The position numbers were made by a program, and so were the translations under genes. A stretch of 64,000 nt of DNA. Origin: Leptobrachium leishanense (taxonomy: Eukaryota; Chordata; Amphibia; Anura; Megophryidae). The stretch is from assembly GCA_009667805.1 (NCBI GenBank), contig CM019064.1:111326328-111390327 (forward strand). The letters are read 5' to 3'. The notes under the pieces are model-generated. The model was not told where the DNA came from and did not search any database. It was given only the letters and a program-made list of their open reading frames with translations. Shown piece after piece: positions 10,523 through 22,200 of the stretch. Numbering within the stretch: the first letter of the stretch is position 1; the number at the start of each line of letters is the position of its first letter.

Positions 10523-10884
10523 AATGTCTTATTTATTGTACTGTAAACTTTTAATAAAATAGTTTTAAACATAGCCAGCGATTGTCTGTCCTGTTTTAGT
10601 GGATGAAACACCACCACTATCACCACTGAGGATCATTTCAACCAAGAAGGGGGTCCGGTGCCCCTTGTAATCACCGGCTGCTTGAGATTTGGTGCCTCTT
10701 GAATAATAGGCACCATTAAATGTAAGTAGACATTTTATATTCTACTATAACCATTTATTTAAATGCTCTGCACACTGCATTTTATTCATTTTTACCAAGG
10801 AACACCCTACGGAGTAAAGACCTAATTTTCCAGTGTAAATACTGAAAATTGGATGAATTGATCACCAGTGCGAGCACTGATATC

Positions 10885-11042
10885 CACTACATCCCACAAA
10901 AAAATGTAAACATATCAAAGAAGAAAGTAGGGTCAATCCAAATATATACACCTAACATAGGCCCCATTCTCACACGATGCACAGTGGTATGGAAATGAAG
11001 TTAAACAACATGGTTCTCTGGAAAACGTACTAATTATAGAGA
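10885..11042 (+). repeat. Direct repeat pair 1, right copy
   Basis: This matches 10340-10497, including the CACCTAACATAGGCCCCATT block and the following ACATGGTTCTCTGG. It is not followed by the GCGAAACGCGT motif. Confidence 0.7.
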
Positions 11043-11397
11043 AGTTAGCACATTTACATCTCAATTACTGATGTTGTTTGTATGATAGTTTATATGTTTG
11101 TAAAAATGGAGAGTTATAAGGATATCCTGCATTTTATTCAACCCATGCAGAATAAGATATATATGTATTGAGGATAACAAGCTTTATTTAATATAACACA
11201 TGTAATTTAGCACCAGTGGAAAGAGAATATAAACCCTAACTATATCCGTTCCTAATTGTAGATGTGATTACATCTGCCAAGCATGAGAAAACTTTAGCTC
11301 GTACCTCCAATGGAGCAATCATGGTTTAAAAACATAGTGGAAACATTGTAGGAAACAATACATGGATTCTGACCTGGACAAGAGAGAAAACTCTCCA
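11043..11397. other. No gene recognised
   Basis: AT-rich spacer between the two direct-repeat systems. Nothing in it can be named. Confidence 0.4.
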
Positions 11398-11858
11398 AAC
11401 TTCTAATTTATTAGTCCAATAAAAACATGTTATCTGCGTTACCCGTTTTTAACCTTTTGTACCTGGTATGTATCTACACAGGGTGGTAGGCTAATCCAAA
11501 GCATGAATGGAGGAATAGAACAGAACCTTATTATATAGAGCGCAGGAGATGGGACAGAATATTTACACGAGTGTCATGCAGATCTCTAGACAAGTGGGGT
11601 GACACAGTCAATCCCCAGATAAACTCTATCAAAAGTGATTTACAATAGACATAATTAACACATGTAAAGGTGAAAATAACCCCAATCTTTAAAAGCAGCT
11701 TATTTGTGATAAAGCTCTATATATTAGTGATCGTAAAGTTGTGACATAGAAACCTGAATTAATATATAGTGTAAAGGATCTTTTACAATTGTGTCATGCT
11801 CATATAAAATTGAGCAGTGCTTATATATTGAATCCTTATTTGTGTAGGATCTTCCTCC
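11398..11858 (+). repeat. Direct repeat pair 2, left copy (461 bp)
   Basis: It begins AACTTCTAATTTATTAGTCC and ends GTAGGATCTTCCTCC, and is matched over its whole length by 13042-13499 with few differences. The two copies enclose 1183 bp. The left copy is followed within 15 bases by the hammerhead-like motif. It lacks the TG...CA ends of LTRs and no primer-binding site or polyprotein is seen. A Penelope-like element remnant with LTR-like repeats, or a plain segmental duplication, are both possible. Confidence 0.85.
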
Positions 11859-11863
11859 TTTCT

Positions 11864-11914
11864 TTCTACAGCTGAAGAGGCCAGTATTGCACTGGCGAAA
11901 CGCGTCCTGCAGAA
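11864..11914 (+). ncRNA. Candidate type I hammerhead ribozyme
   Basis: Core strand CUGAAGA (CUGANGA consensus) lies at 11872-11878. Helix II pairs GCCAGT (11880-11885) with ACTGGC (11891-11896) around a five-base loop, with one unpaired G at 11879. The core GAAA is at 11897-11900. Helix III is reduced to A-U and C-G around GC, and GTC (11904-11906) is the expected cleavage triplet. Helix I pairs 11864-11871 with 11907-11914 at seven of eight positions, with an A-C mismatch. Hammerheads with very short helix III are known from Penelope-like retroelements and from newt satellite DNA. Activity is not demonstrated, and the bulged G next to the core is atypical. Confidence 0.55.
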
Positions 11915-13041
11915 CCCTAACTACTTTCACGCGTATTCTTATGTGTTTAAGCCTAAATAAACCCCCTTAATTTTAACATCTGCCTCCTTCATTCGTAAAA
12001 ATCACTGGATCACAGCTTGGACCGAGTTCATCTTCCCAAATATAGACCTACAGACCGTTTTGCAGCTGTTCCTCTTTCCATGTTTTTGTTTTTAATCCCA
12101 AATGGGAAGTGTTTGGTGCGTGTATAAATAAAACCCACCATATCTCTGCCTCTCCTTAGCTGAAAAGCAGCAGGAGGGGCTTGGAGCTGCTCAGTAGAGC
12201 AGCCTTTTGGTTACATTTGTTAGGTACTCACTCTACAAAGAGGTGCCTTTAAGTGGCGAGTGAGCTTACGTTGCAATGGCCATTGAAACAAACAAAAACC
12301 TCAGTGTTTTGTTGTACATGGAATACATAGAAACGAGCGCAGATTACACTTTTTTTCCTTGTTATGTTAAATATAGACCTACGGCTGCGCAGTTTCCATC
12401 ACGGAGGAGAAGAGGAAAGAGGAAAGTTAAAGAAGGGAAGTTTGGCAACCTTTATGGGCTAACAACGCGCAAATGTCGAGCTAAGACATATTCTAGCTCC
12501 AAATCACGTAAGCTTATCGCTAGTATTACCAGTATGCACTATTTTCTCCGGCCACTATCTCTTTTATATCTTTGAGGCAACAAGGAGTTTCCAACAGCAA
12601 GACGATTCTGTATGGATAGGATCATTGCATCTACAAACGGCTAGCAGAGATTGCAGATCTTCCAAGAGGAGGGAGAAAAGCGCATCCCAGCCCTCATCTC
12701 ATTAACCCGAACTGTTACTCGTACTGAATTCAGAGACTTGATAAGTACCCGCTTTAACGAGGAATGGAATATTAGTGTTTTTTCTGATATTACTGCATAT
12801 TCTGTTTATCGTGTACTATACACAATTATTACATTTAATAAAACAACTGTATATGTGACACACTGTCAGGTGTCAACTTTTTCCAGCAGACAGCGCCAGT
12901 AGGAGGAAAAACCCCCATTCTTTCTTCAATTACTTTTAGGCAATACGGCAAGGCATTGCCCCCTACCCCCTTTAGGCCGCAGTACGCTGTGGTATACACA
13001 CTTTGAACCACAGGGAAGGCGTCATAACAAGGTACCACTTC
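11915..13041. other. Internal region of direct repeat pair 2
   Basis: An AATAAA lies at about 11958, roughly 55 bases after the hammerhead-like motif. Frames at 12276-12575 (99 codons, with an RRRRGKRKVKEGK stretch) and 12651-12902 (83 codons) are open but match nothing I recognise. Their length is within chance. I see no reverse transcriptase or GIY-YIG motif, so if this was a Penelope-like element its coding part is gone. Confidence 0.35.
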
Positions 13042-13499
13042 AACTTCTAATTTATTAGTCCAATAAAAACATGTTATCTGCGTTTCCCGTTTTTAACCTT
13101 TTGTACCTGTTATGCATCTACACAGGGTGGTAGGCTAATCCAAACGTGAATGGAGGAATAGAACAGAACCTTATTATATAGAGCGCAGGAGATAGGACAG
13201 AATATTTATACGAGTGTCATGCAAATCTCTAGACAAGTGGGGTGACACAGTCAATCCCCAGATAAACTCTATCAAAAGTGATTTACAATAGACATAATTA
13301 ACACATGCAAAAGTGCAAAAAAATTATCTTTAAAAGCAGCTTATTTGTGATAAAGCTCTATATATTAGTGATCGTAAAGTTGTGACATAGAAGTATGAAT
13401 TAATATATAGTGTAAAGGATCTTTTACAATTGTGTCGTTGTCATAAAAAATTGAGCAATGCTTATATATTGAATCCTTATTTGTGTAGGATCTTCCTCC
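13042..13499 (+). repeat. Direct repeat pair 2, right copy (458 bp)
   Basis: It is collinear with 11398-11858 from AACTTCTAATTTATTAGTCC to GATCTTCCTCC. The two copies differ at scattered positions, most visibly in the A-rich stretch around 13310-13330. What follows it differs completely from what follows the left copy. Confidence 0.85.
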
Positions 13500-15180
13500 A
13501 TTGACGATTTAACACAACTTTTTCGAGAGCCTGTCCTTCGGCTCTCTTAAGTGCGCAGTTGGTCAACTTCTGGGGTGACCCTTCCCACAATGTGAGTATT
13601 TCTCCTGTTGTACTTTACCAATCAAAAACAGAGCAGAACGAAGCATACATAGCGTAGAATATCTGATTTACAAGTAGAATAATGGATATAGGTGCCTACT
13701 CAACGAGTACTGAGCCTTACTCCTTAGTCTCCGTTTGGCAGTAATTGTAACCCTTTTGTAGAGGTAGGGTCCAACCTTTCAATCGTGTTACCTTCGTTGT
13801 ATCCCCCAATAAATGGATGGCAAGAGGGTGAAAAGGCTCAAGCAGTGCTTTTACTTATAAATAATAATATTAATTAGACTCATTTTAATACAATTTTATT
13901 GGTTTAAACACCTATTAGGAGAACAGGAGACTTCTGGGATTTTTTTTGCAATTCAGTGGCATTCACCAAGGCCACTTCGGCCCTCTTCATTGCTATTCGG
14001 CGACATTCTCCAACTTTTTCGTGGAGCTTGGCAACTCCATCTTTGGCACACTACAGTGGCCATTTGCTAAATAGTGGATTCACCGAAATTTCAGCAAATT
14101 GGAATCGCCAAAGTGCACCAAAATACATCAAAGTGAAAAGCAACAAAATTTCACTGAAGTTCAGGTGAAAAGAGCATTCTAGAAAATAGATCTGCATCCA
14201 CATGGTTGATTTTCAGTATAAATTTTGCTTTTTATGTACACACATGTATAATGGCAAGGTATCAGTCTTAAAGCGCTATTGGAAGACTTTATGAGACATG
14301 TAGAGAACTAATTTATTACAAATATTTGCATTTTCATGGCTTTAAATATCATTCTATAACTATTGTTGTGAACGGAATTTCCTAGATGTGTTGGGTTCTT
14401 GTTGGTGAAGGCATATTTACAAACAAATAAATGGTGTAACATATGAGAAATGAATCACGCCTAATTGTTACAAATACTTCTAAGCTGTTCATGTGTCTGC
14501 CTGCCACCCCATTGCTTCCTATAAGCGTGTTTATATCAATATACCCATTTGTCAGCTGTCTTTGTGCATCTTCCCAGCAGTAGTATATGACCTTATACCG
14601 CAATGTTAAAGAAAAAAAAAACTTCAGGAGTTGCTACATGTGCAACTGCCACCCAGTGAGTGAATAATGAGGCTTACTAATATCCGTCAGCAGCATGGTT
14701 CAGAACCAAACAAATTTTAACAACCGTAGCCATACCGAGGCCTTCCTGCTGGGCACATCCAGTGTCTTACCGGCATGAGCACCACCCAGAAGAAGCCTAT
14801 GTTAGCTCAAATTCTAACAAGTAGATTTGATTTTCATTTCAGGTTAGTTTTACGACACTGTTGCTCATTTACAGTAAAACTCCAAATACATAAGATTTTG
14901 AAAGAATAACTCATCTGATGTCATGACATGTTAAACAAATATAATAAACTGCAAACAACTATGGAAATAAAATGATATTTTAGAATGACAAGTCAAAATC
15001 TAAAGTGACGCTACACTATACTTATTAATTTGTGCAGATTTACGAAGATATATATATACATGAAATAAAATGTAAAAATTGTAGTTGGAAATTATAGTAA
15101 AACAAAAAATAGATACATTTTTCAAGTCCAGAAAATCATTCAAACCTATAGTTCTCCAGTACTATGGAATAATAGATGCA
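13500..15180. other. No gene recognised
   Basis: Mixed AT-rich sequence. A small hairpin, AGAGCCTGTCCTTCGGCTCT (about 13524-13543), is the only local structure that I noticed. Open frames are below 75 codons and have no recognisable motif. Confidence 0.4.
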
Positions 15181-16313
15181 CATGTGCACAGCGTTTCTTT
15201 TTCGTTTAGATTCGATTTGGATTTTTTCATCCTGGTTTTTTTCTGTTTCGTGCCATTCGTTAATTTACCGCAATTCGTAATTTCGTACCGATCCGAAATA
15301 TCAGATCCTCGCTTCTCGTTCTCAGATCGCTTCGCTTTCCGTTTTTATAGGTTATTTCATTTTTCTGACCACTTAGTTTTTCGCTTTTATGTGTAATTAC
15401 GTATTTTTAGGGGATTTGTAATTTCGGACGGCTGATATTTTGTTTTTCGGATCACTTCTTTTTTTCTTTTTACGTGTTATTCCGTATTTTGTTTTTATGA
15501 GTTATTTAGTTTTTTATTAGTTATTTTAGAATGTGAAATAGATTACTACCAATAAAAATGAGAATACCAGCCGCCAACCGTTTATTTGTTTTAACTGCAG
15601 CAAAAAGTTTCTTTACTTATATTGAAAAAAATAAACGTTTGACGGATGGAATTTTCATTTTATTGGTAGTAATCTATTTCACATTCTGAAATAACTAATA
15701 AAAACTGAATACCTCACAAAAAATAAACGGTTTAAGAAATTTTAAATAAAAACATGTTTTTTTTTTTACATTGAAACCTATGGGAAAAAAGCCTGGTTTC
15801 TTTAAAATAAATTAGGAAACTTAAAATTTCACCCAAAAAATTCTGAAAAATTCCTAAAAAAATCCTAAGAAATAAACAAAATTACTTTTTGCTGCAAGTG
15901 AAAAAAAAACGGTTTAAGAAATATTTAATAAAAACGAGTTTTTTTTTAACATTGCAACCTACAGGCAAATCCTATAAGTTTCACTGTAAACAAAATCCCT
16001 ATTTTTATTACTTTGAAATCATTTTGTTCCATTTTTTAAGTTTTGGTTTATATTCATTCTGTTTCTTTTTTCGGTTTGGTTCATTTTTGTTCCATTTTTT
16101 TTCATTTCGGGTCATTTTCGTTCTGTTTTGTATTGTTTTGGATCTTTTTCGGATTATTTTGCCTTCCAATATATTGTTTAGTTGTTTTTTTTGTTGTGCT
16201 ACCGCAATTTGTAATTTCAGCCGATTCTTTTTTCTTAATCCTCTAATTTTGGACAGCCGATATTAGGTTTTTCGGAAATGTAAAAACATAACAAAAATGG
16301 TGATTTTCATCCG
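15181..16313. repeat. T-rich, TTCG-containing degenerate repeat
   Basis: About 1.1 kb is dominated by T runs punctuated by TTCG, TTTCG and ATTTCG. Blocks near 15265-15450 (CCGCAATTCGTAATTTC, then GGCTGATATTTTGTTTTTCGG) recur in similar order near 16200-16280 (CCGCAATTTGTAATTTC, then CAGCCGATATTAGG). This suggests two degenerate terminal blocks of one element or an old tandem array. The frames in it are phenylalanine-rich artefacts. Confidence 0.5.
15509..15705. repeat. Foldback with arms of about 50 bp
   Basis: The arm 15509-15562 (containing GTGAAATAGATTACTACCAA) is complementary to 15655-15705, separated by about 92 bases. The near-identity of the arms contrasts with the degenerate T-rich sequence around them. 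It could form a cruciform or be a small MITE. Confidence 0.8.
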
Positions 16314-16482
16314 ATTTTTAATTTTGTGACTAAACAAAAACATGTCTAATAATAGGACACTGATATTTTAAAATACTGTATGGGTTTAATTTCCTACCAT
16401 TTTACAGGTCACCTCAGCCAGCCAATGGTACATGTACACTGAACAGAAGCACATACAGCTAATTAAATCTTGACCCTGCACC

Positions 16483-16538
16483 AGGGCCGGATTAACATAG
16501 GGGCCAGGCCCTTGCCCATAATAGGCCCAGAGAAAGGA
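16483..16538 (+). repeat. Short hAT-like terminus remnant
   Basis: CAGGGCCGGATTAACATAGG resembles the start of common vertebrate hAT-type non-autonomous elements. A Tc1 element is inserted just after it, and no matching end is identified beyond. Confidence 0.35.
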
Positions 16539-16758
16539 TACAGTTGTGTTCAAAATTATTCAACCCCCACTGAAATTGAGTGTTTTGGCCAGTTTGACAT
16601 TGATTTTGATCATTCAGTCATCTTGCTTACAATTAAATCAAAGAGGCACGTGTAGGTCAGACAAATATAACATAACATTTATAATGAAATAACCACAAAT
16701 GTCTTTTCTGTGCTCACATCATTATCAGTTTTATTCAACCGCCAAGTGACATTCAATC

Positions 16759-17779
16759 TTAGTACTTAGTACAACATCCTTTTACAGTTATAACAGCTTT
16801 TAAACGTGAAGCATAGCTTGACACAAGTGTCTTGCAGCGATCTACGGGTATCTTCGCCCATTCGTCATGGGCAAAAGCCTCCAGTTCAGTCACATTCTTA
16901 GGCTTGCGCACTGCAACTGCTTTCTTTAAGTCCCACCAGAGGTTCTCAATCGGATTTAAGTCAGTTGACTGCGATGGCCACTCCAAAATGTTCCAGCCTT
17001 AATCTCCAACCATGCTCTAGTGGACTTGGAGGTATGCCTGGGATCATTGTCCTGTTGAAAGGTCCAATGTCTCCCAAGCCTCAGGTTTGTGACGGACTGC
17101 ATCACATTGTCATCCAATATCTCCTGGTACTGAAGAGAATTCATGGTACCTTGCACACGCTGAAGCTTCTCTGTACCTGCAGAAGCAAAACAGCCCCAAA
17201 GCATGATTGACCCCCGCCATGCTTGACAGTAGGTAAGGTGTTCTTTTCTTCATAGGCCTTGTTCTTCCTCCTCCAAACATAGCATTGATCCATGGGCCCA
17301 AACAGTTCTAATTTTGTTTCATCAGTCCACAGAACACTATCCCAAAACGTCTGTGGTTTGTCCACATGACTTTTGGCATACTGCAGTCGACTCTTCTTAT
17401 TCTTTGGAGACAGCAAGGGGGTGCACCTGGGAGTTCTGGCATGGAGGCCTTCATTATGCAGTGTGCGCCGTATTGTCTGAGCTGAAACTTCAGTACCCAC
17501 ATCTGACAAATCTTTTCTCAGTTCCTCAGCAGTCACACGGGGACTTTTCTCCACTCTACGCTTCAGGTAGCGCACAGCAGTCGAAGTCAGCATCTTCTTT
17601 CTGCCACGACCAGGTAGCGTTTCAACAGTGCCCTTTGCCTTGAATTTGCGAATGATGCTTCCTATGGTCTCTCTTGGTATGTTTAACATCTGTGCAATCT
17701 TCTAATAGCCATTGCCCTTCCTGTGAAGAGTAATCACCTCTTCTCTTGTCTTCCTGGACCATTCTCTTGACTTCACCAT
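16759..17779 (-). pseudogene. Tc1-like transposase pseudogene, copy A
   Basis: From ATG at 17779-17777 the protein matches that of 29494-30510. Three lesions disable it. First, the codon after NGY is TAG (17704-17702) where the sister copies have AAG. Second, a G run in the GGG motif after VKHG is one base shorter (near 17211-17215; five Gs instead of six). Third, an A is lost near 16998, just before the GWNILEWPSQS region. Separate frames still show the helix-turn-helix [25 protein letters not shown] (first D), FQQDNDPRHT (second D) and DLNPIENLW (E). The terminal residues CCTKY end at 16759. Confidence 0.95.
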
Positions 17780-18067
17780 GTTTGTAACCACACCAGTAAA
17801 TGTCTAGAAGGAGCTGAGTATCACAGTCATTTTAAAGCTGCCTAATTGGTGCTTATTATGCTTTATTGCTGCTCCGTGACATCCACAGGTGTTTTCAATA
17901 CCTGATTGAAAACACTTGAATGAACCTCTGTTCTTCAGAGTGGTAGTCCCTAAGGGGTTGAATAATTGTGTCAATGAAGAATTCACAAAAGAAACATTTA
18001 CTACTGTATTACAAAACCAATTGATGTCATTTTAGTTGCATATGGTTCTTTAAAAAGTCCTTGTAGT

Positions 18068-18727
18068 CCGTCCGTCCGTGAGAGGACTGACTCTTTAGAA
18101 TCTAAGACAGATGACATATGCTTAGCCCATAATGACCTGGTGGACCGTCACATAGCTTTACAAACAGCGCATGACAACATGGCAACGAAACTGGCCGATA
18201 TGGAAGACCGCTCCAGGCGTAATAATATACGGATCCGGGGCATCCCGGAGGCAGTGGGCTCTGTTGAACTCCAGCCTTACATTATGGAACTTTTCCAGAT
18301 CGTGGCACCTACATATTCATCGGAGGATTTCCTGATGGATCGAGCCCACAGATTGCCGCGTGCAAAAAACCTGCCGCCATCGGCCTCTAGAGATGTTTTA
18401 GTCCGGGTACATTTTTTTCACGTTAAAGAAGCGTTAATGAGAGCGTCACGGAAATCTATGCCTCTACCGTCCCCGTATGCCGAAGTTTCTTTCTATGCGG
18501 ACCTGTCAACGGCTACTATGTCTAAGAGACGGGAATTTTCGTCCTTCACCAAAATTTTGCGTGACCACAACATGGCGTATCGTTGGGGATTTCCCACAAA
18601 GATCTTGTTATGGCGGGAGGGAGTCCTGCACGTCATTCCGGAGCCCACCACTGGCATGAGTCTGCTGACAGAATGGAAGGTGGTGGCTGAGTTTACTCCC
18701 CCCGTGAGGAATCATCTTCGCCGCTGA
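18068..18727 (+). pseudogene. LINE ORF1 protein, 5'-truncated
   Basis: The frame is open from the insertion junction to TGA at 18725-18727 without an internal stop, about 219 codons. The first part (DSLESKTDDICLAHNDLVDR) is heptad-like and fits the end of a coiled coil. It runs into DMEDRSRRNNIRIRGIPEAV, the diagnostic start of the RNA-recognition-like central domain of L1-type ORF1 proteins. The C-terminal part with DFPTKILLW-like residues (WGFPTKILLWREG) fits the C-terminal nucleic-acid-binding domain. ORF1 proteins coat the LINE RNA as trimers and chaperone target priming. The missing N-terminus removes most of the coiled coil, so trimer formation would fail. Many codons are conserved, which indicates recent insertion. 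Confidence 0.88.
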
Positions 18728-19293
18728 AAGTCTCTCCGGAGTGGCACCGGGTTCGGCCTAAGTGAGAGGATATGGTCCTGCATTTTTTCGCCTATGGGCG
18801 TGTTCTTTTATTACGCCAGGTGCTCTATCGTGGTTTCGGGACTCATCCCCTTTTGTGATTCGTCCCTTGGGTGGCGCCCTCTGGGGTTCTGTTCCTGCGA
18901 CTGACTAGCCCCGAGGCTTTTTACTGGCCTGTATATTGGCGCAGTCACCTTCACGGATGAAGTTGGGACTGTGTTTTTCCCCCGCTGGGGTTTCTTTCTT
19001 GAACGTGTTGCTTTTCCAAATATACCATTCTGCTGTGTTGATTGACCCCACTCAACTGCAATTATGGAATGCAGTTCTCCTTTTCTTTTCTGGTCTGTTG
19101 GGATTTTTCTGTTTTTATTTTTATTTTATTTTTCTGGTTCGTCTTAGGTTTGTCTTGTATGTATTGTTTGTCTCATTGGCATGCACTGTAATATATCATT
19201 CTGGGCATCATTGTGCGCAGGGGAGTCCTCCCATCCTCCCACGGAAATTGTCTGTCAGGACCGCTGTGAGTACCAGGGGGTTGGGGGCAAATA

Positions 19294-22200
19294 ATGATGA
19301 GTAAACCTCAATTCCAAATTTATTCCTTAAATGTTCGAGGCTTGAATACTCCGTACAAATGCCATGCTTTATTTTGTGATCTGCATAAGTCTCAACCAGC
19401 TATTGTATGTTTGCAAGAGACGTCCGCCGTTTCTAAAATCGCGCATGTATACTGAGGCGTATCACTCCACTGCTCAGACAAAGTCTAAAGGTGTCTCGAT
19501 TCTGTTCCACAGAGACTGGACCTTTGTGTGTTCAGCTCAGTATGTTGATCCGTTGGGCCGCCTTGTGATTCTTGTGGGCACGTTGAACGAATTGCCAATT
19601 ACTATTGCTAACCTATATCTCCCTAATGAAAACCCAATTTCTTATCTTCGGAAAGCTTATGGTAGAGTGAAAAAAATATCTAGTGGTACGTTGTTTCTAT
19701 GTGGGGATTTTAACTGCACTCCTGACCCTGACGTTGACACCCAATCAAGCCAACCCAGCTCAAAAACCCGCTCCCCCCCCAGCCTCTAGTAAACAACTAC
19801 GGGAATTCATGCATTCGTTTGAACTCTATGATACTTGGCGGATATGTCACCCTGCTACGTGCGATTACACTTTTTTTTCTCATGTTCATTCCTCGTATAG
19901 TAGAATTGACTTGTGTTTGATTAATAGTTCGGCGTTGCCTCGCCTATTAGAGGCGACCATAGGCATTATCACGTGGTCTGACCATGCTCCACTTATGCTT
20001 ACCTTTGAGGCGGCCTTTCCGCCAAGGGGTATGGGGAACTGGAGACTCAATGACTCGCTTATTGTAAATAGAGATGACGTGGCTAATACTAGGCAACTCC
20101 TTCAGGAGTATTTCACGACGAACATGACTGAGGATGTTGCGACATCGTCGGTTTGGTTGGCACACAAGGCTGTTCTGCGAGGACATTTTATTCAGAAAGG
20201 AGAGCAGAGGAAAAGACGTTTTAATGCTCAGACGTCTGCTCTTCTACGACGAATCACTGAGTTGGAGTCCCAGAATAAAACCGCTCCTGCCCCACATATT
20301 ACTGCTCAGCTGACTCTACAGCGCCGCGAGTTGGAGCACCTTATGCTCCAGGTCACGGCGCGCTCACTTAGGAGGCTTAACTATGCCCACTATACCCAAG
20401 GGAATAAACCGGGGAAATTGCTGGCGTCTAAATTAAAAGGGAAAAGAATGCAAACTAACATACCGTTCCTTTTGGATGCTAATGGCATGAAGATTTATAA
20501 TCCTGCCCTTATTACTGATGAATTCGCACGCTATTATGCCTCCCTGTATAACCTGGGACTAAACAATACCGTGCCGACCCCTGCACTAGACGACATAGAG
20601 CTCTTTCTCCAGACGGCTAATCTCCCTTTTATAACTACCCCTCAGGCTACAGGTTTGCTGGCTGCGTTTACAGAGGAGGAGGTACATAAGGCTATTAAGG
20701 CGCTCCCAAAAAATAAAGCTCCAGGCCCCGACGGTTTTACGAATCTGTACTACCAGAAATTTGCTTCCTTTCTAGTCCCGATTCTTACCCTGGTTTTTAA
20801 TGATATTAAGGATACCGGCATTATCCCTTCGGAGATGCTGCAAGCGACAATAGTCACCCTGCCTAAACCCGGTAAACCCCCGACACATTGTGCCAATTTC
20901 CGTCCCATCTCCCTGTTGAATGTAGATGCCAAGTTATATGCTAAACTGCTGGCAAATAGATTGGCCCCTCTACTTCCTTCTTTGATTGCGAATGAGCAGA
21001 CTGGCTTTGTCCCGGGCCGCCAAACGTGTGACAACACCCGACGGTCTTATGATATACTCGACCTGACCCATAGGACTAACATTTCTGGACTCCTGTTGGC
21101 ATTAGATGCTGAAAAGGCATTTGATCGCCTGGACTGGGGGTATATGCGGACGGTGTTACTAAAGTTTGGCTTCCCAGAACAATTTATAAACAGCGTTATG
21201 GCCCTCTACTCAGATCCGTCGGCGAAAGTATTGGCTTCGGGGTTTCTATCCTCCACTTTCCATATAACAAATGGCACCCGTCAGGGTTGCCCTTTATCCC
21301 CATTAATATTCATTCTGGCCTTAGAACCCCTGGCGTTGCAGATTAAAACGGCTCCGGCTATTAAGGGCTTATCAACCCCGAATGGGGAACATAAATTGGC
21401 ATTGTTTGCGGACGACATACTGCTTTTTCTGACCACACCGGAGACCTCGCTCCCTCCCCTGTTTAGCCTCCTCGATAATTTTGGCGCGATATCCTATTAT
21501 AAAAATAACATGAGTAAAACACAAGCTCTCCCCATAAATATTGCTGCTTCGTCCCTCAGCTCTCTGCGTAGTAAATACCCTTTTGACTGGCGTTCTACCT
21601 CTTTAAAATATCTGGGTATATCCCTCTCTAAATCGCGGGGAACCATCCTTAAAGAAAATTTTACGCCACTCTTGATCTCTATTGAGGCGCAGCTTTCCAA
21701 ATGGCGCACAATCGACTCCTCTTGGCTGGGCCGTATGGCGGCCATGAAGATGTGTATTTTACCCCAAATTTTATATTATTTCAGGAATATCCCGGTTTTC
21801 ATCCCGGCGCATTTATTGCTCCGGCTGCAAAAACTAATTCATGCACACATATGGAAGGGGAAGCCTCCTCGAGTGTCGGCCTCCACGTTTACAATGCCGC
21901 GGCGTAATGGTGGGTTGGGGTTTCTGGATCTGCAATCTTATTACAAAGCAGCCTTACTAGCCCAACTGTTGTCATCAATGCATCAAAAAGAACCACCACT
22001 ATGGCTGCAGCTGGAGAATGCCATGATTTTCCCGTACAGACTTCATGACCTGATGTGGCTCACATTCCTACCGAGGAATAGTACCACGGGTTTGTTGCCT
22101 GTCTCGATGCTCTCCCTCATGGCATGGCGATTGTGGGGCCGTCAATTGGTAAGGCCTTACAATTTACTATGCCTTGCCCCCTTAAGGGTTCTGTGTCGTT

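Noticed and set aside
11398..13499. LTR retrotransposon interpretation of the 460-bp direct repeats
   Set aside because: No TG...CA ends, no primer-binding site or polypurine tract, and no gag or pol motif between them.
18936..19304. 122-codon frame between LINE ORF1 and ORF2
   Set aside because: It has no recognisable motif, is rich in Phe and Leu from a T-rich tract, and overlaps the ORF2 start in another frame.
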